DNA from: Acinetobacter calcoaceticus ANC 3811
GTDB taxonomy: Bacteria; Pseudomonadota; Gammaproteobacteria; Pseudomonadales; Moraxellaceae
Length of the DNA stretch: 64,000 nucleotides
Assembly (NCBI RefSeq): GCF_000399665.1
Contig: NZ_KB976986.1
Coordinates: 310,001 to 374,000 of the forward strand
Reading direction: 5' to 3'
Below the pieces are notes generated by a model. That model was not told the DNA's origin and did not search any database. It saw nothing but the letters and a program-made list of their open reading frames with translations. The stretch's first letter is position 1; every line of letters starts with the position of its first letter. The position numbers were made by a program, and so were the translations under genes. Below, piece after piece: positions 56,207 through 64,000 of the stretch.

Positions 56207-56242
56207 ACGAATAAATATATTAAATTCGATAACACTATTCGT
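56207..56242. promoter_or_regulatory. Candidate AdeL operator between adeL and adeF
   Basis: The inverted repeat ACGAATA (56207-56213) and TATTCGT (56236-56242), 22 bases apart, lies between the divergent adeF and adeL starts. A partial ATTCGA copy sits between the arms. The two-part palindrome suits a LysR-type regulator, but the site is inferred from symmetry alone. Confidence 0.35.
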
Positions 56243-56302
56243 ATTTTTATAACAATTGATGTGTTTGAATGAAAGTATGCATTAATTGATAGGAGTGTGC
56301 GT

Positions 56303-57331
56303 GTGGATCTATTTCATGCGATGAAAGTATTTAACAAAGTTGTCGAAACAAATAGTTTCAGTTTAGCGGCCGACAGTTTAGGTCTACCGCGCGCTTCAGT
56401 GACTACAACCATTCAGGGTTTAGAGAAACATTTACAGGTTCGTTTATTGAATCGGACCACTCGGAAACTCAGTTTGACACCAGATGGCGCAGTTTATTAT
56501 GAACGTACTTCACGAATTTTAGCTGATGTCGAAGACGTTGAATCGAATTTTCATGACTCGGAACGGGGACCACGAGGTCGACTACGCATTGATGTCAAAG
56601 CTTCAATCGGACGACTCATTCTGATTCCAATGCTTTGTGATTTTCATGCCAAGTATCCCGATATTGATCTGGTGATTGGAATGAGTGATCGACCGGTCGA
56701 TTTAGTTCAAGATGCGGTGGACTGTGTTATTCGTATTGGTCAGTTGAAAGATTCAAGTTTGGTGGCACGTCGTATTGGAACAATTCAGTGTGTGACGGTT
56801 GCTGCACCGCGTTACTTGGCGGAACATGGCGAACCAGAAACCATTGATGACTTAAAAAAACATCAGGTCGTGCATTATTTTAATAGTCGTACCGGACGCA
56901 ATATTGACTGGGATTTTATGGTTGATGGCGAGATTCATAGCGTTGGTGTGAAAGGGCGTGTTTCTGTCAACGATGGCGATTCATATGTTGATTTGGCTGT
57001 ACAGGGTTTTGGCTTAATTCAATGCCCATATTATATGGTGGCGAAACATCTGGAAGATGGCACACTCAAGGAAGTGCTGACTGAATGGTTGCCAGCACCC
57101 ATGCCAATATCAGTCGTATATCTACAAAACCGTCATTTATCGCCTAAAGTTCGTGTGTTTGTTGATTGGGTGGCCGAATTATTTGCAGGTTGTCCGTTGT
57201 TGAGTGGTTGCTCAATGTTATGGGATCAGAAATGTGAATTTGCCAGTGCCAAAGAACATAACCATGAATATACCATTCGGACATTGGTCGAAAATGAAAA
57301 TATGGCAGAAGCCTATACACTCAAAAATTAG
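56303..57331 (+). CDS. adeL: LysR-family regulator AdeL
   Basis: The 342-residue LysR regulator has an N-terminal winged helix (about 1-60) with SFSLAADSLGLPRASVTTT and LLNRTTRKLSLTPDG. The effector domain (about 88-295) is followed by a charged C-terminal tail of about 45 residues beyond normal LysR length. The start is GTG 56303 (MDLFHAMKVF), 7 bases after AGGAG; GTG 56297 is too close to that site. It is divergent from adeFGH, as in A. baumannii, where AdeL changes can switch on the pump (established). I see no truncation; sequence alone cannot say if this allele is wild type. Confidence 0.93.
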   Translation: MDLFHAMKVFNKVVETNSFSLAADSLGLPRASVTTTIQGLEKHLQVRLLNRTTRKLSLTPDGAVYYERTSRILADVEDVESNFHDSERGPRGRLRIDVKASIGRLILIPMLCDFHAKYPDIDLVIGMSDRPVDLVQDAVDCVIRIGQLKDSSLVARRIGTIQCVTVAAPRYLAEHGEPETIDDLKKHQVVHYFNSRTGRNIDWDFMVDGEIHSVGVKGRVSVNDGDSYVDLAVQGFGLIQCPYYMVAKHLEDGTLKEVLTEWLPAPMPISVVYLQNRHLSPKVRVFVDWVAELFAGCPLLSGCSMLWDQKCEFASAKEHNHEYTIRTLVENENMAEAYTLKN

Positions 57332-57385
57332 CTTTACAGTTTGAATGATTTTTCAACATTTAATCAGGTAATACAATCTGCTGTT

Positions 57386-57416
57386 TTGACATCTTCATAA
57401 ATCCTTAATTTATGGT
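57386..57416 (+). promoter_or_regulatory. Candidate promoter of the amino-acid ABC operon
   Basis: TTGACA (57386-57391) and TATGGT (57411-57416) are 19 bases apart; TTTATG at 57409 would give 17. The perfect -35 is the stronger evidence. The leader would be about 80 bases. Confidence 0.4.
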
Positions 57417-57505
57417 ATAGAAATTGCAATTATTTCGACAGAAGAGTAATTTAGAAATACTCAAATTTTTATCACCTTATTTGGATTTTAAGGAGAAGCT
57501 TCAAG

Positions 57506-58291
57506 ATGGCAAGCTTTATGAAAAAAATGTTCGTTTCAACAACTTTAGTTTTGGCTGCTGTTGCGACGAATGTACAAGCAAAGGATTGGAAGGTGATTCG
57601 TTTTGGTACTGAATCCTCTTATGCGCCGTTTGAATATAAAACACCAGATGGCAAGTTAACTGGTTTTGACGTTGATTTGGGTAATGCCGTTTGTGCAAAA
57701 CTCAAAGCCAAATGTGTTTGGGTTGAAAACTCTTTTGACGGGATGATTCCAGCACTTAAAGCGAAAAAGTTTGATGGCATTCTTTCATCAATGACGGTCA
57801 CTGATGAGCGTGCAAAACAAATTTTGTTTACTAGCAAAATCTACAATACGCCAACGCGTATGGTTGCAAAAAAAGGCTCACCGTTATTACCAACAGCTGC
57901 ATCATTGAAAGGTAAGCGTGTAGGGGTACAACAGGGCACAATTCAAGAAACTTATGCTAAAACCTATTGGGCAACCAAAGGTGTAACCGTTGTACCTTAT
58001 CCAGTCCAAGATTTGATTTATCAAGACATGATGTCTGGTCGTTTAGATGCAACTTTACAAGATGCAATCATGGTTGATGGTGCTTTCTTAAAACAACCAA
58101 AAGGCAAAAACTTTGCATTTGTCGGTGGCAATGTGGTTGATGCAAAAACACTGGGTGTAGGCGCAGCGATTGGTTTACGCAAAGAAGATGCAGATTTGAA
58201 AGCGAATATTGATAAAGCGCTCGCAGCAATCATTGCGGACGGTACATACAAGAAACTCGAGAAAAAATATTTCTCCTTTAATATTTACTAA
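57506..58291 (+). CDS. Periplasmic binding protein of a cationic amino-acid ABC importer
   Basis: The 261-residue family-3 solute-binding protein has a signal peptide (about 1-26, cut near VQA-K). FGTESSYAPFEYKTPDGKLTGFDVDLGNAVC is the start of the HisJ/ArgT fold. FDGMIPALKAKKFDGILSSMTVT, with the Arg in DERAKQI, contacts the ligand carboxylate and amine in related proteins. It resembles histidine and lysine/arginine/ornithine binders; the exact ligand is undetermined. The operon continues with two permeases and an ATPase. The start at 57506 follows AAGGAG at 11 bases; ATG 57518 is possible. Confidence 0.9.
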   Translation: MASFMKKMFVSTTLVLAAVATNVQAKDWKVIRFGTESSYAPFEYKTPDGKLTGFDVDLGNAVCAKLKAKCVWVENSFDGMIPALKAKKFDGILSSMTVTDERAKQILFTSKIYNTPTRMVAKKGSPLLPTAASLKGKRVGVQQGTIQETYAKTYWATKGVTVVPYPVQDLIYQDMMSGRLDATLQDAIMVDGAFLKQPKGKNFAFVGGNVVDAKTLGVGAAIGLRKEDADLKANIDKALAAIIADGTYKKLEKKYFSFNIY

Positions 58292-58298
58292 TGATGTG

Positions 58299-58327
58299 AA
58301 AAATGTCGGCTTAGTGCCGACATTTTA
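58299..58327 (+). promoter_or_regulatory. Hairpin between the binding-protein gene and hisQ
   Basis: AAAATGTCGGC and GCCGACATTTT pair around TTAGT, 9 bases after the stop, with AT-rich sequence after it. It probably shortens or stabilises the 3' end of the binding-protein mRNA so that this protein is made in excess. Confidence 0.65.
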
Positions 58328-58382
58328 AAATCTATTCTCATCTCATCAATATTAGATATTGTTTTTAAGGAGAAGATGAGTC

Positions 58383-59072
58383 ATGTTTTTATCTGGCTAT
58401 GGGCCACTCCTTCTCAGTGGAACATGGATGACCATACAGCTTGCGCTGTTGTCACTTTTGCTTTCTGTCATTATTGGCTTAATTGGTGCGAGTTCAAAAC
58501 TCTCTAATATTAAAGCTTTACGTTATATTGCGACCGCCTATACCACACTCATTCGTAGTGTGCCTGATTTGGTGATTATGCTGCTATTATTTTATAGCTT
58601 GCAGTTGGGTTTAAACCAAATTACTGAAGCACTGCAAATGGACCAGATTGATATCAACCCATTCGTGGCTGGTGTGATTACTTTAGCGTTCATTTATGGT
58701 GCATATTTTACCGAGACCTTTCGTGGTGCATTTCAATCCGTTCCAACGGGTCAAATTGAAGCAGCAATGGCCTATGGTATGACCCCTTGGCAGGTTTTTC
58801 GACGTGTTTTATTCCCTCAAATGATGCGTTTTGCATTGCCGGGTATTGGTAATAATTGGCAGGTTTTGATTAAGGCAACTGCACTGGTTTCAATTATTGG
58901 CCTGACTGATATTGTAAAAATTACGCAAGATGCGGGTAGAAGTACCATGCAACTGTTCTTTTTTAGCATCGTGGCTGCCGCGATTTATTTGGCAATTACC
59001 ACCGTATCAAACCTCATTTTAATGTGGCTTGAACGTCGTTATTCTGCTGGTGTGAGGAAGGGACAACTATGA
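58383..59072 (+). CDS. hisQ: Amino-acid ABC transporter permease (HisQ type)
   Basis: The 229-residue permease has about five membrane segments, with RSVPDLVIMLLLFYSL and the EAA loop FQSVPTGQIEAAMAYGMTPWQVFRRVLFPQMMRFALPGIGN (near 120-160). This is the HisQ/GlnP signature order. It overlaps hisM as ATGA at 59069-59072. It forms the membrane channel with HisM. Ligand specificity follows the binding protein and is not known here. Confidence 0.92.
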   Translation: MFLSGYGPLLLSGTWMTIQLALLSLLLSVIIGLIGASSKLSNIKALRYIATAYTTLIRSVPDLVIMLLLFYSLQLGLNQITEALQMDQIDINPFVAGVITLAFIYGAYFTETFRGAFQSVPTGQIEAAMAYGMTPWQVFRRVLFPQMMRFALPGIGNNWQVLIKATALVSIIGLTDIVKITQDAGRSTMQLFFFSIVAAAIYLAITTVSNLILMWLERRYSAGVRKGQL

Positions 59073-59782
59073 TTGAAATCCTTCAACAATATTGGCAGGC
59101 ATACCTTTGGACAGATGGCCTACAAATGACCGGTGTCGCGATGACTGCTTGGTTATTGGTGCTTTCTATTGGTATTGGCTTTGTGCTTGCTGTGCCTTTA
59201 TCACTTGCACGAGTATCAGAAAATCTTTGGTTGCGTGGTCCAGTTTGGTTGTTTACCTACGTTTTTCGTGGCACACCACTGTATATCCAATTGCTGATTA
59301 TTTATTCAGGCATTTATAGCTTTGATTACATCCATGAACATCAGACGCTCGATGCATTTTTTCGAGAGGGCATAAATTGCACCATTTTGGCATTCGCGCT
59401 CAATACTGGTGCATATACGACTGAAATCTTCGCTGGAGCAATTCGTTCTATTCCACATGGCGAGATTGAAGCCGCCCAAGCTTTTGGAATGTCAAAATGG
59501 AAACTCTACACACGTATTATCATTCCGTCGATGTTACGCCGTGCTTTGCCATTTTACGGTAACGAAGTCATTTTGATGTTGCACGCGACAACCATTGCAT
59601 TTACAGCAACTGTTCCAGATATTTTAAAAATTGCGCGTGATGTAAATGCGGCAACCTATGACACTTTCAATGCTTTTGGAATTGCCGCGGTGTTATATGC
59701 AGTGTTGGCATTTATTTTGATTTGGATATTTCGTAAGTTGGAAAAACGTTGGTTGGCATTTTTAAAGCCATCGAATCATTAG
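59069..59782 (+). CDS. hisM: Amino-acid ABC transporter permease (HisM type)
   Basis: The 237-residue permease has about five membrane segments, FRGTPLYIQLLIIYSGIYS and the EAA loop AIRSIPHGEIEAAQAFGMSKWKLYTRIIIPSMLRRALP (near 130-165). Its ATG overlaps the hisQ stop. It pairs with HisQ to form the heterodimeric transmembrane part. hisP follows 9 bases downstream. Confidence 0.92.
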   Translation: MIEILQQYWQAYLWTDGLQMTGVAMTAWLLVLSIGIGFVLAVPLSLARVSENLWLRGPVWLFTYVFRGTPLYIQLLIIYSGIYSFDYIHEHQTLDAFFREGINCTILAFALNTGAYTTEIFAGAIRSIPHGEIEAAQAFGMSKWKLYTRIIIPSMLRRALPFYGNEVILMLHATTIAFTATVPDILKIARDVNAATYDTFNAFGIAAVLYAVLAFILIWIFRKLEKRWLAFLKPSNH

Positions 59783-59791
59783 GAGACATAA

Positions 59792-60568
59792 ATGGAACAC
59801 GTTGCAAAACTAGTGATTCGTGATTTACACAAAACATTTGGTGATCATGAAGTACTGAAAGGGATATCACTTGATGCAAATGCTGGCGATGTAATTAGTA
59901 TTATTGGCTCATCTGGTTCAGGTAAAAGTACTTTGCTGCGTTGTATCAACTTTTTGGAACAACCGAGCAATGGCACCATTAAGCTCAACGGCGAAAAACT
60001 ACGCACAGTCTTTGATAAAAAAGGCAATTTAAAAGTGGTTGACCCAAAGCAACTACAAAAAATGCGTACCCAACTGATGATGGTGTTTCAGCACTTTAAT
60101 TTATGGTCTCACATGACGGTACTGGAAAATGTCATTGAAGGGCCAATTCATGTGCTTGGGGTGAAGCGTGCTGAAGCAGAAGAGCGTGCAAGGAAATATC
60201 TACGCAAAGTTGGATTGCCTGAAAGTGTTGAAAATAAATATCCAGCATTTTTATCTGGTGGCCAGCAGCAACGTGTAGCGATTGCTCGTGCTTTGGCAAT
60301 GGAACCGGAAGTGATGCTATTTGATGAACCAACCAGTGCACTTGATCCAGAGTTGGTGGGTGAAGTACTAAAGGTTATGCAGGGTTTGGCTGAAGAAGGG
60401 CGTACTATGATTGTGGTCACACATGAAATGGGCTTTGCACGTCATGTGTCTAATCAGGTGATTTTCTTGCATCAAGGGAAAATTGAGGAACAGGGTTATC
60501 CTGATGAAGTACTCAACAATCCGAAAAGTGAGCGTTTAAAGCAATTTTTAACGGGAAGTTTAAAATAA
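59792..60568 (+). CDS. hisP: Amino-acid ABC transporter ATP-binding protein (HisP type)
   Basis: The 258-residue ATPase has Walker [10 protein letters not shown] (about 38-46), Q-loop [11 protein letters not shown], signature LSGGQQQR (about 152-159), Walker [15 protein letters not shown] (about 171) and H-loop VTHEMGFA. Its closeness to HisP supports a polar amino-acid importer. AGGAG lies 6 bases before the ATG. It is the last gene of the operon and is followed by a terminator. Confidence 0.94.
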   Translation: MEHVAKLVIRDLHKTFGDHEVLKGISLDANAGDVISIIGSSGSGKSTLLRCINFLEQPSNGTIKLNGEKLRTVFDKKGNLKVVDPKQLQKMRTQLMMVFQHFNLWSHMTVLENVIEGPIHVLGVKRAEAEERARKYLRKVGLPESVENKYPAFLSGGQQQRVAIARALAMEPEVMLFDEPTSALDPELVGEVLKVMQGLAEEGRTMIVVTHEMGFARHVSNQVIFLHQGKIEEQGYPDEVLNNPKSERLKQFLTGSLK

Positions 60569-60577
60569 GCTGTTTAT

Positions 60578-60624
60578 ACCGAGTAAGGTGAAATTTTTAT
60601 AAAAAGATTCTCATCTTATTCGGT
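60578..60624 (+). terminator. Terminator after the amino-acid ABC operon
   Basis: ACCGAGTAAG pairs with CTTATTCGGT (one G-U pair) around an AT-rich inner hairpin; T-rich sequence follows. The long loop makes the call moderate. Confidence 0.6.
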
Positions 60625-60641
60625 TGCTTTCTAATTATAAT

Positions 60642-60971
60642 TTATAGATGGGTATTTTTAGAAAACACATTAATAATGATAATGCCTGCAATCATCAAAG
60701 TAAGACCAATACAGGCCGCCAAGTCTAAATGCTGTTTGTAAAATATCCAGCCAATTGCAGAAATTAAAATAATACCCGCGCCTGACCAAATGGCATATGC
60801 AATTCCAATCGGAATCGTTTTTAATGTCAGGGACAATAAATAAAAAGCAATTGCATAGCCCACAACAGTAATGATGGATGGAATGGGAATAGTAAAACCT
60901 TGAGATGCTTTTAAAGCTGAAGTTGCAATGACTTCACAAACAATGGCAATTGCTAAATAAAGATAAGACAT
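60642..60971 (-). CDS. abeS: Small multidrug resistance transporter AbeS
   Basis: An EmrE-type proton antiporter of 109 residues with four transmembrane helices. The essential Glu is in AIVCEVIATSALK (about 13). GFTIPIPSII, YLLSLTLKTIPIGIAYAIWSG and GWIFYKQHLDLAA are the SMR landmarks. Start, length and sequence match AbeS of A. baumannii as I recall it, which exports chloramphenicol, some macrolides, dyes and detergents (established). It is monocistronic and convergent with the ABC operon. Confidence 0.93.
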   Translation of the reverse strand: MSYLYLAIAIVCEVIATSALKASQGFTIPIPSIITVVGYAIAFYLLSLTLKTIPIGIAYAIWSGAGIILISAIGWIFYKQHLDLAACIGLTLMIAGIIIINVFSKNTHL

Positions 60972-61165
60972 GGGAAGCCGGGCCAGAATGAGTTTTAATC
61001 AATCTATATGAAATGTTGAAATGGTTTAGCAGTTTTAACGATTGTTTAATTTTTGGTACAAAAATACCAGTAAATCAAACTGAACTGATAAATTAATTTT
61101 ATCACTAGCAAAGCAGTCTCAGCTATTTATTCATTTATTTAATATTGGGTTTGCATGGTTATTTA

Positions 61166-61195
61166 AGAGGATCAGCAACTTTAGCCTGATCCTCT
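61166..61195 (-). terminator. Hairpin after the ferredoxin gene
   Basis: A perfect 10-base stem, AGAGGATCAG and CTGATCCTCT, 22 bases past the stop. The T run is poor on both strands, so termination or mRNA protection are both possible. Confidence 0.55.
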
Positions 61196-61216
61196 ATAGA
61201 CTTTTTTAAAGGTAGG

Positions 61217-61468
61217 TTAGCCGAGCATATTTAAATCTTTAAATTTCTCTAGCAGTTGCTCTTCATTTTCAATATGTGCAGGGTCTTGTTTAATACAATC
61301 GATTGGACAGACCGCCTTACACGTAGGCGTATCGTAAAAGCCTACGCACTCCGTACAACGAAGTGGATCAATTTCATAAACTTTGCTGCCTTCAAAAATA
61401 GCAATGTTGGGACATTCAGGTAAGCACATATCGCAATTGATACAGTCACTCGTAATCAAAAGTGCCAT
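61217..61468 (-). CDS. YfhL-family 2x[4Fe-4S] ferredoxin
   Basis: The 83-residue protein has two cluster motifs, CINCDMCLPECP (about 9-20) and CTECVGFYDTPTCKAVCP (about 38-55), with the YfhL-type insertion in the second. It begins 2 bases after trhP on the same strand. The pairing suggests that it donates electrons to, or supports the cluster of, the tRNA hydroxylation enzyme; this is inference from neighbourhood. Confidence 0.88.
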   Translation of the reverse strand: MALLITSDCINCDMCLPECPNIAIFEGSKVYEIDPLRCTECVGFYDTPTCKAVCPIDCIKQDPAHIENEEQLLEKFKDLNMLG

Positions 61469-61470
61469 GT

Positions 61471-62841
61471 TTAACTCGCTGAATAAGCTAATGTAGAGGC
61501 AGTAATACTTTCTTTCGCATGCGGCAAGTTACGTATGAGTAGGGCATAACTAACATCAACATTTTGTGAGAGTGGAATTTCAACAAAATGCCCCGAACCT
61601 TTAGCATCCATAATTGAATTACCTTTTAAATCACGCATTTCGGTTAAGGTAAAAGTGATATTGCCTTGAGGTGTCATGAGCTCAAGTGAGTCTCCAACCA
61701 CAAAACGGTTTTTCACTTCGATACGAATATAATCGCCGTGGCGTTCTAATACTTCGCCGCAAAATTGTTGATAGTCAAAATGTGATGAACCATCAGCATA
61801 GTTTTGATATTCACTGTGCACATGACGTCTTAAAAAGCCTTCGGTGTAACCACGGTTCGCCAAACCTTCAAGTTGGGTCATTAAGCTTGAGTCAAATGGT
61901 TTACCTGCTAACGCATCATCAATAGCTTTTCGATAAATTTGAGCAGTACGGGCACAATAAAAATAGGATTTAGTACGGCCTTCAATTTTAAGTGAGGCAA
62001 TGCCCATTTTGGTTAAACGATCTACATGTTGTACAGCACGTAAATCTTTAGAGTTCATAAAATAAGTACCGTGTTCATCTTCTTCGGCAGCAAACATTTC
62101 TTCATCATTACGTTGTACGAGCAAAGTTTGAGATGAAGTTGTCTCTGTTTGTGCTGATGAGCAGCAAGACTTCTCTGACATGTTGAGCTGAGTGACTGGA
62201 ATTACATCGCCGTTTGCATCCTCTCCAGTCTCATGCAACTTATAGTCCCAACGGCAAGCATTAGTACAAGCACCTTGGTTGGCATCACGTTTGTTCATAT
62301 ATCCAGAAAGTAGACAACGACCTGAGTAAGCCATGCATAGTGCGCCATGTACAAAAACTTCGAGTTCAATATCTGGCACATGTTGCTGGATTTCTTCTAT
62401 TTCTTCTAAAGACAACTCACGTGACAAAATGACACGGCTTAGACCATAATCTTTCCAAAATTTAACAGTGGCCCAGTTAATGGCATTGGCTTGAACAGAT
62501 AGATGAATTTGTACTTCTGGGAAATACTCACGCACCATCATAATTAAGCCTGGGTCAGACATAATAAGAGCGTCTGGCTGCATCGCTACAATTGGCTCAA
62601 GATCACGAATAAAGTTTTTTAATTTGCTGTTATGGGGCTGAATATTCACCACAACATAAAACTTTTTACCCAAAGCATGCGCTTCATCAATTCCGATTTT
62701 TAAATTGTCATGATCAAAAGCATTATTACGCACACGTAAACTGTAACGTGGTTGGCCTGCATATACGGCATCTGCACCATAGGCAAATGCATAGCGCATG
62801 TTTTTAAGTGAACCTGCGGGAGAGAGGAGTTCAGTCTTCAT
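61471..62841 (-). CDS. trhP: tRNA 5-hydroxyuridine synthase, peptidase U32 family (TrhP/YegQ)
   Basis: Required for hydroxylation of wobble uridine in some tRNAs in E. coli. The 456-residue U32-family protein starts MKTELLSPAG. AYGADAVYAGQPRYSLRVRN is the family motif, VFVHGALCMAYSGRCLLSGY begins the Cys set, and ACTNACRW completes it (about 155-190, a likely Fe-S site). KIEGRTKSYFY lies near 295. The segment at about 200-245 is a variable insert with an extra CC pair. I prefer the ATG at 62841; a TTG at 62901 overlapping the upstream stop would add 20 residues. Confidence 0.9.
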   Translation of the reverse strand: MKTELLSPAGSLKNMRYAFAYGADAVYAGQPRYSLRVRNNAFDHDNLKIGIDEAHALGKKFYVVVNIQPHNSKLKNFIRDLEPIVAMQPDALIMSDPGLIMMVREYFPEVQIHLSVQANAINWATVKFWKDYGLSRVILSRELSLEEIEEIQQHVPDIELEVFVHGALCMAYSGRCLLSGYMNKRDANQGACTNACRWDYKLHETGEDANGDVIPVTQLNMSEKSCCSSAQTETTSSQTLLVQRNDEEMFAAEEDEHGTYFMNSKDLRAVQHVDRLTKMGIASLKIEGRTKSYFYCARTAQIYRKAIDDALAGKPFDSSLMTQLEGLANRGYTEGFLRRHVHSEYQNYADGSSHFDYQQFCGEVLERHGDYIRIEVKNRFVVGDSLELMTPQGNITFTLTEMRDLKGNSIMDAKGSGHFVEIPLSQNVDVSYALLIRNLPHAKESITASTLAYSAS

Positions 62842-62897
62842 AAAATAAAAGGCATAAAAAATATATGGTTTTATTTTATTAACTCTATATTTTGGAT

Positions 62898-64000
62898 TCA
62901 ACCCACTGAATTAGTAGGGATTTGACCTATATCTTTTTGTGCTGGTAGCATATTTTTTGCTAACTCTCCTAAGCGCATCAAAGCATTTAACATTTTAGGA
63001 TTTAATTCGAAACACGCCGCTATACGTAAACAATGACTAAAACGTTTATCAGCCGAACATAAAATTCCCGGCATACATAAGATTTTTTCATCCATTGCCT
63101 GATGAAACAGTTCTAATGTGTCGATAGATTCGGGTAGCTCTAACCATAAAATAAATCCTGCTTGCGGTCGACTGACTCGAGTACCGAGCGGGAAATAACG
63201 ACAGATATAAGATTTGATGGTATCAATTTGTTGTTGATAGCGTTTTTTAAGATGCCGTAAATGCAGATCATAACCGCCATTTTCTAAGAAAAGTCCTAAA
63301 GTTTCTGTGAGTAAAGCTGGCTCGGCAACAGTTGTTGTAAATTTAAGTTGCTGCACAATATTACGAAAGCGCCCAGCTTCTAGCCAACCAATCCGATAGT
63401 CAGGTGCTACAGTCTTTGTATAGCTACCACACACCAATACCCATCCATTTTGGTCAAACGCTTTGATGTTGGTCAAGAGGGGCTCAGTGAGTTGCAGTTC
63501 GGCGTACATTGCATCTTCAATGACAGGAACTTGAAACTGATTAGCAAGCTCTGCTAAACGACGGCGACTGCTTTCTGGCATGCTAAAACCGAGAGGATTG
63601 TGTCCTGTTGGAATGGTTAATATGGCTTGTACACTTTGTGTTTTTAAGAGTTCTTGAAGGGTATCTAGGCACATACCTGTATGTGGCGATGTCGGCACTT
63701 CTACAATTTTTCGACCTAAATTATGAAGGAGTGGGTACAGATTGTGAAAAGTAGGGATCTCAAGTGCAATGCTGTCACCCGCTTGAGTTGTTGCCATAAT
63801 CGCGAGACTTAATGCTTCCATCGTGCCATGAGTCAGCACAATATCATCTGCTGAAAGAAACATACCGAGTTGTAAGCCTCGCCTAGCAATTTGTGTACGT
63901 AAACGTGTAGAGCCGGGCGGTAAAGTATAGCTTTTAAAAATATCTGGTTGTGTTCGTAAAACTTGAGCAGTTAAGCGTTTTATTCGCTCAATTGGATAGA
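62898..64000 (-). CDS. MocR-type GntR regulator, aminotransferase domain (N-terminus outside window)
   Basis: The minus-strand frame is open from the stop at 62898 through 64000, about 367 residues without a stop. The visible part is a fold-type I aminotransferase domain: LPPGSTRLRTQIARRGLQLG, DDIVLTHGTMEALSLAI, ILTIPTGHNPLGFSM, and the PLP-Lys in CGSYTKTVAPDYRIGW. The LPPG...R segment is the usual join after the GntR wing-helix domain in MocR proteins, so the DNA-binding part lies beyond the window. An in-frame ATG at 63863 is internal. It is followed closely by trhP. It could also be a free aminotransferase, which I think less likely. Confidence 0.82.
   Translation of the reverse strand, partial: YPIERIKRLTAQVLRTQPDIFKSYTLPPGSTRLRTQIARRGLQLGMFLSADDIVLTHGTMEALSLAIMATTQAGDSIALEIPTFHNLYPLLHNLGRKIVEVPTSPHTGMCLDTLQELLKTQSVQAILTIPTGHNPLGFSMPESSRRRLAELANQFQVPVIEDAMYAELQLTEPLLTNIKAFDQNGWVLVCGSYTKTVAPDYRIGWLEAGRFRNIVQQLKFTTTVAEPALLTETLGLFLENGGYDLHLRHLKKRYQQQIDTIKSYICRYFPLGTRVSRPQAGFILWLELPESIDTLELFHQAMDEKILCMPGILCSADKRFSHCLRIAACFELNPKMLNALMRLGELAKNMLPAQKDIGQIPTNSVG

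Noticed and set aside
57506..60568. The amino-acid ABC operon as part of the adeL regulon
   Set aside because: It follows adeL on the same strand, but a TTGACA-type promoter and 170 bases separate them, and no AdeL-like palindrome is repeated there.
1..64000. Mobile element, prophage, CRISPR array or resistance island
   Set aside because: No transposase, integrase, terminal repeats, direct-repeat array or phage genes were found. Gene content is housekeeping throughout.

Overview
This window looks like core chromosome of an Acinetobacter species, most likely the A. baumannii group. The evidence is an intact adeL-adeFGH efflux locus, an AbeS-type SMR transporter, AT-rich DNA, and Moraxellaceae-like housekeeping proteins. 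I see no insertion sequence, prophage, CRISPR array, integron or rRNA operon. Most genes are complete; only the genes at the two window ends are cut.

Layout. 1-2.0 kb: a peptide importer coupled to an Xaa-Pro aminopeptidase (minus). 2.7-7.4 kb: glnA, ubiC-ubiA and a secreted lipase-like lipoprotein (plus). 7.4-10 kb: a DUF2726 protein, three tRNA-Asn(GUU), sodB and a NIF3-family protein (minus). 10.2-11.3 kb: a DegS/AlgW-like protease (plus). 11.4-21.2 kb (minus): cca, maeB, a PAS-GGDEF-EAL protein, and the methyl-cycle set rsmE-metF-ahcY, with an S-adenosylhomocysteine riboswitch in front of ahcY. 21.5-28 kb: a C39-like protein, a carboxymuconolactone-decarboxylase-family protein, fadE, lipA and sthA. 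28-32.4 kb (minus): an MFS transporter with a 44-codon membrane smORF overlapping its end, narK and an OmpW-family porin. 32.5-38.5 kb: map divergent from rpsB-tsf, a DUF3465 protein, an AraC regulator with azlCD, and a DUF962 protein. 39-47.2 kb (minus): rlpA, mltB, rodA, an unknown protein, queF-yadH-yadG, tRNA-Arg(CCG), an unknown protein and a DEDDh exonuclease. 47.4-50.1 kb (plus): a second lipase-like lipoprotein and glyA. 50.2-57.3 kb: adeFGH (minus) divergent from adeL (plus). 57.5-60.6 kb: a cationic amino-acid ABC importer (plus). 60.6-64 kb (minus): abeS, a YfhL-type ferredoxin, trhP and a truncated MocR-type regulator.

How the genes work together. ahcY, metF and glyA supply the one-carbon and S-adenosylmethionine cycle. 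The SAH riboswitch links SAH level to ahcY expression. rodA, mltB and rlpA form a cell-wall elongation and hydrolysis cluster. AdeF, AdeG and AdeH are the periplasmic, inner-membrane and outer-membrane parts of one RND pump under the LysR regulator AdeL. The peptide importer and PepP probably form an uptake-and-cleavage pair.

The least-explained signals are: the smORF at 28018-28152 with a strong ribosome-binding site; a terminator-like hairpin whose 3' arm holds the cca ribosome-binding site; a 68-base ubiC/ubiA overlap that extends UbiC; an orphan C39-like protein; and two unrecognised proteins at 42.2 and 45.7 kb. Gene functions are assigned by reading protein motifs, without database searches.
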